From: Anaeramoeba flamelloides | Taxonomy: Eukaryota; Metamonada; Anaeramoebidae | Length of the DNA: 64,000 nt | Reading direction: 5' to 3' | Assembly: GCA_027625915.1 (NCBI GenBank) | Contig: JANTQA010000023.1 | Coordinates: 2,790,001 to 2,854,000 of the forward strand | Shown: piece by piece, positions 41,321 through 51,200 of the stretch | Position numbering within the stretch: position 1 is the first letter of the stretch | How the letters are laid out: each line of letters begins with the position of its first letter | Notes under the pieces: generated by a model | What the model was told of the DNA's origin: nothing | The model's input: only the letters and a program-made list of their open reading frames with translations | The model's database searches: none | Translations under genes and position numbers: made by a program

Positions 41321-44300
41321 TTATCTGAAAAAATGTTGAACTTTATATTTTAAAAAGCTTTTACTTTGTTCCTCATCCGTTTCAACACCATCTATAATAA
41401 TATAATTTTTTCTGTTCCCCATTTTAAACAATTCAAAAATACGATTTCTTAAATTGATTCCAACATTATCCCAACTAGTTTTCTTAGCTTGATTAATACC
41501 ATTTATTATTCTTTTTTGAGATAAATTATTTCTATTTATATAAACGTTTTTCATTATTTGGGTTAAATGTGCCTTATTTGGTTCATACCACCACGGCTGC
41601 TCCTTAGTATCCATGCCAAAAACGGATTTTTCCCCACAGGGGGGGTCAAAACAGTATTCCCTGGTGGCATCAATATAAATAGCATTTGTTTCATCTGTGA
41701 ATTCTGTGGCAGGTGGCGCATTGGAAATGATAATCGGTGTACCGATTGACATTGCTTCCAACATTGTCAACCCAAATCCTTCTGAGCGGAATGGATGGAC
41801 AACATAATCAACTGATCGATAAATTGAAATAAGGTCATGAAGATTTCTCCAAACAGTAAATAATTCAATTTCAGGATGTTTATCCCGATCTTCTTCGTTT
41901 TCTGCAATTAGTTGTTGAATCCTTTGTAATTGGAATTTTTGCGAATATAAAGAAATAATGATTAAACAAACATCATCCTTTGAAGTAAATGCATCTAGAT
42001 AGCTATCGATTAATACATCGACACCCTTTCTTGGTATATCACCCCCTACAAACAAAAGTTTAAACTTCTTTTTTGTTTTGAAATCTTTATAGGTCTGGAC
42101 ATCTTGATTAAAGATATTTCGATCAACCCCATGAAATATTTTTATGATCTTGTGAGCCTGCGCGCCAGAATCAACAAACGAATCAACATCATACTGGGAT
42201 GGAACCCAAACTTCAGTGACTTGGTTTCGAATATATTCAATTTCTTGAATGGAAATTACCCCAAATTCCCATGGGTAAATAATTACATATGGGCTTTTGT
42301 AAGTTGAAAAATTATTATGTTTTGTTATTTGTTATTAGTTTTTGTTATTGTATAAAAAACAGTAAAACAAATTATTTTTCATAAATTAATGTGATTGTTT
42401 GAATGATTCTTAAAAATTTAAGAATTGTTATTTTAAAATTGAATAAATGAAGAGAAATTGGAAAAATCTTTTAAAAAATGTTTTTTATTTTTTTTATACT
42501 TTTTACTTTTTACAAATTCCTTTTTTAGGCGGTTTGCCTTCCTACACCCAGTTTTTTTTAAAGTGTTTAGGTGTTCTTTTTTATTGGGGGAGGTAAAAGG
42601 GATAAAAAAACAATTTAAGAATTAATAAACTTGTTGATTATTAGATACTAAACTAAACAAACAGAATTGAACTGATTAGATCGAAGTGAACAGAAACGAA
42701 CTGAATCATACTGAAGCGATTTGAACTGGGATCAACTGATGCAATTGGAAACCAAAAAGATTTTAAACCAACTTTCTATACAATATGCCCAGTTAATACT
42801 TGTACTTGGGGGTTTGCTGTCAAGTCGGATATTTTACTGTGATTTTTACGAAAACAAGATTTGGGAAACTTGTAAAAAAAAAAAAGAAAAGAAAATTACG
42901 AAAACTACCCAAAAGAAAAAATCGAAAACCAATTCTTATTCTTAAAAAACAACACTTTATAGATGTATCTCATCTATAAAGTTCTAATTAAATTTAATAA
43001 AGTTTCCATTTCATTTGATCTATATGTTGACCAAATATCTAGCCCTCTTGATTAAAACAAATTAAGGTAGCAAACCATAAATTTTCGACATGTAAGGAAA
43101 CAATCACCAACCCATTCAGTACGTGTATTATAAAAAAAAACTTTTCAATGAAATTTTGACTTTTTTTCTATTATTTTTTTTATTATTTGCTTTTCTTGCT
43201 TTTCTTTCTCTTTCTCTTGTCTCTACTTATAAATAAAATTTTTTCTTTTCATTTTTTAACGAAAAGCTATTCTATGAGTATTACTCTTGCGCAAATTATG
43301 GCAAGGATAAAAAACATCTAAAGAAATTTAGAATTTCAGGAAGTTCCTTTGAGTGTTGTAGAGTGCCTAGCTTTTTCATAATTCAAAAGAATAGAGAAAA
43401 ATCTTTGATTTTACTCAATTCTTTTAAATTATGGAAAATCGCTGTTAGTTTTTCTTGAGTTTTCTGTTTATTTCAAAAAGTAAAAAAAACCTAGAAAACT
43501 TCACAAATAAAATAGAAAACCTCAAAAAAAAACCAAACGAAAATCTATTGATTTTCCAAATAAATAGAAAACTCAAAAAAACATAAAGGCGCTTTTCCAG
43601 AATTCAAAAGAATTGAGAAAAATCAAATATTCTACTCTATTTTTTTGAATCCTTGAAAACCTAACGGGTTTTTTTTTTCAAAATTAAGAAATAAACCGAA
43701 AATTTCTTAAATTTTCAGTTTATTTCTCAAATTAAAAAAAACCTAACGGCAAAAAGGAGGTAATTTTATTGAATCACCTCTCTTCTTGAATAAAAAAAAA
43801 AAAAAAAAATCATTTTATTGTAATATGACAATTTTATAAACCTTAGAATCGTATTAAATAGATAAATCTTCAATTTCCCGAATATTTTTTGGTTTTTTAT
43901 TCATTTTCAGTTTTAATTGCTAACCTAACCAAAAACAAAATTAGGTTTTATTAAACAAAGAAATCTTTTATTTATTCATAAAAATGGAGAGGAAGGCAAT
44001 ACACTTAATTTTGAACCAAGTTCTATTCAACGAACTGCACTTATATTCTTTCGAAAATTAATTTATAAACCAATTGAATCCACTTGGAATCTTATAGATA
44101 AATGTAAATTTGGATTACAAAAACAAAAAATATGACAAAAGGATTGATGGAGATGAAGTATTTTGTTACATTTAATAAGTAAAAACTTTAAAAAAAAAAG
44201 ATATTTTGTGTTAAAGTATTGACACTATCAAATGTTTCGGCTTGATTAGTCATGAACTTTTCTGATTTGTTGTTTATAAATTTATTTTTAATAAATTTAT

Positions 44301-45682
44301 TTAAAATTTTATTCAAAAATATTACTTTAGTAATGTGGGAGGTTCCTACCAAACTTGTCAAATTATCGTGTATTTTATTACGTTATATAACACATTTCCT
44401 TATTGAAAAAAATTGAGTTTTTAAGTGGGCACGCTCTAAATGTTCATAGAAGATCTTATTTTAATTAGGAAAGGAAATATTGATGTTATAAAACTTTGAA
44501 TATTTGTGCTATATGACATAATTAAAGAATTTGGCATGACTAATATTTAATAAATAAAAATAATTATTCAAAAAAATCTCAGTAAAGTTAAATATTTAGG
44601 TAAAAGGTTTTTATGAAAATAAAAACATAGATGACTGGAAATACAAAAAAAGCACAAAACAATTCTGATATAAATATATTTTCAAAAATTCTGATTTTAA
44701 AATTGAGCTTATAGAAAGGTTATTTAAAGCAGACATTAACTCTCAATTCTATTATAGGTTGGAAAATTTCAACAATACAATAAAGGAATTTAAAAGTATA
44801 AATATCTAATTAACCATATATTACGAGCAATATTAAAAGTCCAAAAAATACCATCCGCAATGAAAGTGGGGGACAATTTCATTAATTCAAGTATAAATAA
44901 AAGAAAATTTAAACATTTTTAAAAAAATTAATAAACCGAATTTTTCACAACCCCGTTGCCTAATACCTTATGATGTTACCAATAAATAATGACAACTATT
45001 GATATAAATTGTACTCAAATGGAAGATATTGAACAAATTAAAAACCAAATATTTAGATTTAAAACTAAATTTCTTAAAATGATATTAAAAAATCGTTAAA
45101 TTCAAATAAAGGTTGCTAAACTTCGGAATATTTGAAAATAATTCAAAAACAATTAAAATAAAATGAGATTTAAACATCAAAGAAACCTTAATCAACAATT
45201 TTAAGTACCATTCCTAGAATTCCGATCTTTTACTAATGGTATAAATAGATATTCATATTTTCGAAATGAAAATAACTGTAAACTGTACCCTTGTTGTTTA
45301 AAATCAAAAAAAACCTAAAAATCTTATATAAAATTTAGAACATTTCAAAAGGTGATGTATTCTAAATAAGAAAGACACAGAAATGATTGAAAAGACCCCC
45401 CCCAAGTTAAATTGAAGTAAAAAAATCAAAGAAAAAATAACCAACCCCAAAACTAAAAAAGAGAGTATTCCTTATAATATCTTCTTCCAATAATGATGAA
45501 TTTTATGAATCTTTAAGAGATTTTTTTTTATTAGATCTCTTCAATTAATATCTATTTAAAAAGCATAAAAACACATTATTACGTCTTTGCCGTTCTCTAT
45601 CTCTGTTTTTCTTCTCTTCTCTATCTCTTCTCTTTCTCTCTCTCTCTCTCTTTTTTTCCCTATCATATTAATATTTTTTCCC

Positions 45683-45713
<31 letters not shown>

Positions 45714-48161
45714 TTCTTTATTCAAAAGTAATTTGCAGTCTTAAAGGGGTATAATTCCTCTTTAAAAGTTATTTAGTGTTGTTAAAAACTGTTCTTATTT
45801 CCATTGACAATGAATTAAAAATTTTACTTTTTAATAGAATTGAAAATTCATTCTCTAATTTTTCCTTTGAAGTTTAAAAAGGCTTTTTATTTATTTTTTC
45901 AAAAAGAAAACATAAGAAGTTTCTTTATCTTTTAACAAGATCAATCAAATCAATTCTTCATACTATTTAAAAGACAAAATTTTGTAGTTCTTAGTGATTT
46001 TTCAAATTTAGTGTTCTGAACTCAGGCTAATTTATGAAGAGATGTTGTTGAATTTTTCCTGGAAAGTGAATTAATATTTAGATAATACAATTTCCGTTTG
46101 ATTTTGGAAAAGAAGAGTCAGATAAATTTGAGAAGAGATCAAAAAAGGATTCTAGATTTTTAACATTTGATTTCAGTATATTATTTTTGAATCTTTCTAA
46201 AATTTCACCTTCTGAGTTTTCTCTCTCTTCCTTTCATTCTTCAAGCTCTTTTGAAACATTAACCTACAATTTATTAGCCTTTGTTTTATATATTAACCAC
46301 CATGTATAGAATCAATTGAAAGAATCTGTTATTGGAATAAAATTTAAACTTTAGTATTGGAATCAAAGTTTCTAAAATGAAAAAGTAACAATTTTTAAAA
46401 TTATTCCTTAACAAAATTTAAATCAAGACAAATTAATTATATTGAATTTAAGACTGATTTTCTGGATTTTTCTTTTTCGATGTGATGTGACTTTTCTTTT
46501 AATATCAACCCCCAAATAGTACAACATATTTAATTTTCAAGACATGTACAAAAAAAATGCAACGAATATCAGATTTTTAGTATGAAAGAGAGATGAATAG
46601 AAATAAAACTTGAAAAAACAATGGTCTTCTATTTTTTTAAAAAAAAAAAAACAATAAATTATGAATGTTTTACTTACATTTTAGTAAATGATGATTGGAA
46701 ATTTACCGGATATTCATTCCAAATGGCGATATCAATATTTTCATTTACAATATTTTTTTTATTTGCAAGCAAGTTATTCCATTTTTGGTCTTTGAAACCA
46801 CCTTCACGTGCAGGCACTAAAAAGCATTTGAATTGCACATTGAAGCAAACATATTGAATAAATTTTTGTGACACAGCCGAGTATCCCGATGAACCAAACA
46901 ATCTACCTTCGAATAGAATATTTATTTGATTATTTCTTCCAGTCTTTGGAATGGGCTTGGAAATTTCTTGAATTTTTAATTTTGATTGGAAATAATTATT
47001 TTTGGAAAAAGAACATTCAAGTGGATTTATTTGATCGCAGCGATTTATATTTATTAAATAATCTTGAAATAACTTTGAAATATCTTTTTCATTTCCATGA
47101 TCTGTCTCAGTTTTGGCTTTTGGACTCATTGCCAATATTCCTGAAAAAGAAGAATATTGGTTTGTTGATTGAAAACAAAAATTACTAATTTCATTATTTT
47201 TAATTTCAATTACAATATAATAGAGATGATGATCAATAATAATTTGAAAAGAATTATCATTCATAACATTAAGAAGAAAATAAAAGTCATCAAATAAATA
47301 TAAACCCGTCAATAAAAAATTATCATCCCAATTCCTAATTTTTCCATTTATTTTTAATGCGATTTTATTATTTGAATTGAAAATTTGGATTTTATTCTTT
47401 CTTGTGTTTATCCCAACCCCTTTTAATAAAATTGTATTTTGGTGATAATTTTTTTCTAATTTTGGTTGATTACCAATTTCCCCATTAATAAAAAGATTAA
47501 CATCTGCAAATAATAAATAAACATCATTTTGTTCATAATTTGGTTGTAGTTCTTGAAAACCATTAAAGCAATTGTTGAAAATAATATTTTGTGATGATTG
47601 CTGAGATACTGAATAATCATTTTTCTCAATTAAATTCCAATATAATTCATTTACCCGATTTCTTGATTTTTTGTGATAATCTTTACAAATTGAATACTGG
47701 TCAAAATATGAAATGTAAAATGAATTTGGATTATTTTCAAACATTAAACAAAATAAATCAGTTAGCCTTTCAAATAATGTTATTTTTGATATTGGAATTG
47801 CAATTGCATGATTTAACACTTCAAATAATCGATTACTTCCAATAACTAATTGATCAGAATGTTTACAAATATTTGAAATCAAATTTATTACATTTAAATC
47901 AAAAGGACCATTCAATTCTTTAATAAAAGTTAAAATTGGAAACTGAATATTTTCCAAAAATTTTAATAATTGTTCTTGATTTTTAGATTGAAGTTTTAAA
48001 TTTGAAGGTAAATCAATCAATAGTTGAATATCATTTGAAAAAAACATCAATTCAATTAAATTCCATTTGAAAAAATTATTTAATATTTGAATCTCTGTTA
48101 AATTATTTGGATTAAAATTTAAAATCTCATTGATTTTGCATATACCATATCTTTTTATGAG

Positions 48162-48220
<59 letters not shown>

Positions 48221-48226
48221 CATTAA

Positions 48227-48266
<40 letters not shown>

Positions 48267-51200
48267 GTTATTTTTGTTGTTGTTATTATTGTTATTATTA
48301 TTATTATTGTTATTATTATTATTTGTTTGTTTGTTTATAAATAAAAATATTGTATAAAAAAGAAAATGTATAAATAATTTAGAATTTAAAAAGGGTTTGT
48401 GTTATATTTTTTTATGACAAATGTGTAATTTTACAAAATATTTTTATTTTGAAAAAAAATAATTATTTAATCTTCTGATCATCTATCAAAAATATTTTGT
48501 AATGACTCATTAAGGAATTTACTTGAAACTGAAAAAAAAATGAAAATTTCAAATTATGAGAAAATGTTTTTTTCAACAAAGAATTTTTCGAAAAGACTCA
48601 AATTATATACTAATAATAAAATAACGAAGATTTGACAATGATAAATCAGAGAACATTAGCTCACTCATAAAAAAAGCCACAAAAATCAAAGTGCACCCAT
48701 AAATTTTGAGTGATTTTGATTTTTTTAAAGACTATGATCTAATTTTCTGAAAAAAATAATTGGTTTCTGTGACTTTTTTTTCTGAAAAATTCCTTTTATA
48801 ATTTTAATTTTTTTGTAAGGAACCCTTTTTCTGTTTCAAAGAAAAAAGAAACAAATAATTTTAATTCAGGGACTAGTATTTTTTAAATATAAAAATGAAA
48901 ATCTTGTTGCGATCTTAGAAAAAAATTTTTTTTTTGTAATTTGTGTTTTGGCTCCAGAAATGGATGAGTTAATCTCATCTAAATAATTTATTAATTTATG
49001 TCTCTTTTTTGAAATACAAAATTCGTATTTTTCAAAATTTCACTTATTTCAATTATATATATATATACATATATATAAGCAACCAATAATTGTTATTAAC
49101 ATTAAAGTTAATTTTTGAAAATGGCGTAACATATTTTTAGTTTTATTTTGGAAAGTATTGATTTTGAAAAAAAAAAAAATATTTTGTTATTATTTTTTAT
49201 TATTAATATTTCAATTCAAATCTTAGCAAATAAAACTAATTGTGGCATTGGTAGTAAATAATTGAAAATTTGTTAGAAATTTAACAAAAATTTATCAATA
49301 AAATCCAGTTCTATTAGTAAAAAATTTTTGTTTTATTCTTTTAAAGTTTTAAAAAAGTCATTTTCTTGTTTTCAAAAAATAAAAAAAAAATACAAAATAA
49401 ATTTCCAAATATCAATTATTTTTTATAATTTACCTTTAGAGCAAAGATAAGAAATAAGAAAAATACATATTGGGGAATAGTTGATATCCAAATGAAGTTA
49501 ATCTAACCAATCTATATATTTTCTTAAAAATAGAAAAACCCAAATTCTTAGTTGGTTATTGAAAAAAACAACAATTTTCGACTTGATCTCCTATTTCAGA
49601 TCAAAGAAAATTCCAATAGTAAATAAATATGATTTTTCTACAATCATTCTCACTGTTTCAATAACATTAGAATAACACCATTTTTACTTAGTAACTATCG
49701 ATCTTTTAATAAGATTTTGCAAAACAATTGAATATTAAAAAAAAAAAACGAAAAAAAAAAAAAAGCAAAAATGTTGTGAAAAAAATGTGAAATATGAAAT
49801 TTCCAAAATTAATTTTTTCTTCTAATACACATTCAAAATCGTCATCTTCCCACAAAAATGGTCACTGGTTCAATAAAATTTTTTTTTAATAATTATTATG
49901 AGCACCTAGTGCAATTTAAAAACCAATCAACGTTTGATCTACTATCTATCCCCAAAAATCAACAATCAAAAATTTACTAAATGCGGTGCGTGATCGATCT
50001 TTTAAAACAAACAATGAAAAACAAGTTCATTTTTAGAAAAAATCACCAAAGAGCCACACTCAATTTCCAATTAGAATGGTTAGAAAATTAGAATTTTGAA
50101 TTCCAATATGGTCAGTTTTGAATTGTTGCTCTTTGGCGCTTTTTGAGATCTCGAAGATTTTTTTTCTTCATTTTTTTTCATTTTTCAAATGAGTTATTTT
50201 TATCTCAAGAATGTGACAAAATCATTACTCTATAAAATACAGATGGCCATTAAAAAATAACCACAAATTTGATTAAATCGAATTAAATTGATTTTGTACT
50301 GAAAGGAAACAATTTGTTTCTAATTGAAGAAATTTAAGCATTTAGAAAGAAAATATAAAAAACGAATAATTGTTTTTTTCAAAATTTTAATTTTTGTTAC
50401 ATTGAGAACCCCTTTCAACTTGTTTTTTTGTTATTCAATTTTTTTGGGTATGAGCGCCTCTGAAATTTTTTTTTTTCGGTTTATTTTTACCCATTTAAAA
50501 ATTTTTTTAATTGAATTTTTTGCCAATCATAAGTCGGAAAATTTTTTCAAAAAATAAGAACTAAATTTTGTAATTTTTGAAAAACACTCATATAATAAAG
50601 ATTATTATACATAACAATTTTGAAAAAGGTTTACAACTTTATTAGATACTATTAATGGGAATTGAAAAAAAAAAATGAAAATTTCCAGTTAATATTTTTT
50701 TCATTTTTAATTGTAAAATTTTAGGAAATTTTTATTTGACTTATTAGAGAGATTATTTTAATCTATTTTTTTAATAATCTCAAAAGAATCATATTTTTCA
50801 ATTTCAAAATAAAATCAAATATTCTTTTCAAAATATATTGCCAAACTAAATTGAAAAAATGATTTTTTTTCTGTTTTTGGAATATTTTTAATAATTTTTA
50901 ATCATGTTTTGGGTTTTAATATATATATTTCCTGTTTTTTTTTGCAAATTGTTTTAACATTTATTATTTTTTCTAACTGAATGTTCAATCTAAAGTTCAT
51001 TCGTTGTAATTTTTTTCAATAAAAAGTTACCACAAAAATTGGTGGTTTTTTCAAAAGTCAGGTAATTTTGAAAAAGGTAGTATTCCAATCTTAATGAGTT
51101 TAATTGCTATCTGTTTCTGAATTACATAAAATCATCATAACTTTTGAAAAAAATAATTTATTAAAGATGTATAACTGAAATCCAATATTTAGTTTTGGCT

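Larger units (their letters stand above)
42294..46677 (-). other. Glycosyltransferase intron 2 (4.38 kb)
   Basis: A phase-2 intron, GTAAGT donor, ACAAAAG acceptor. It contains a degenerate GAACTGA tandem (42661-42740), a 470-bp A-tailed repeat B (43335-43810), a decayed LINE fragment (43950-45130), and CT-rich and (TA)n tracts at 45600-45711. Confidence 0.85.

Noticed and set aside
42104-42307. Plus-strand frame over glycosyltransferase exon 3
   Set aside because: Antisense of a well-supported exon.
42721-42945. 74-codon frame in the glycosyltransferase intron
   Set aside because: Starts in the degenerate tandem array and runs into poly-Lys; opposite strand to the host gene and no support.
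48130-48357. Leu-rich plus-strand frame
   Set aside because: Reading of the (TTA)n trinucleotide tract.
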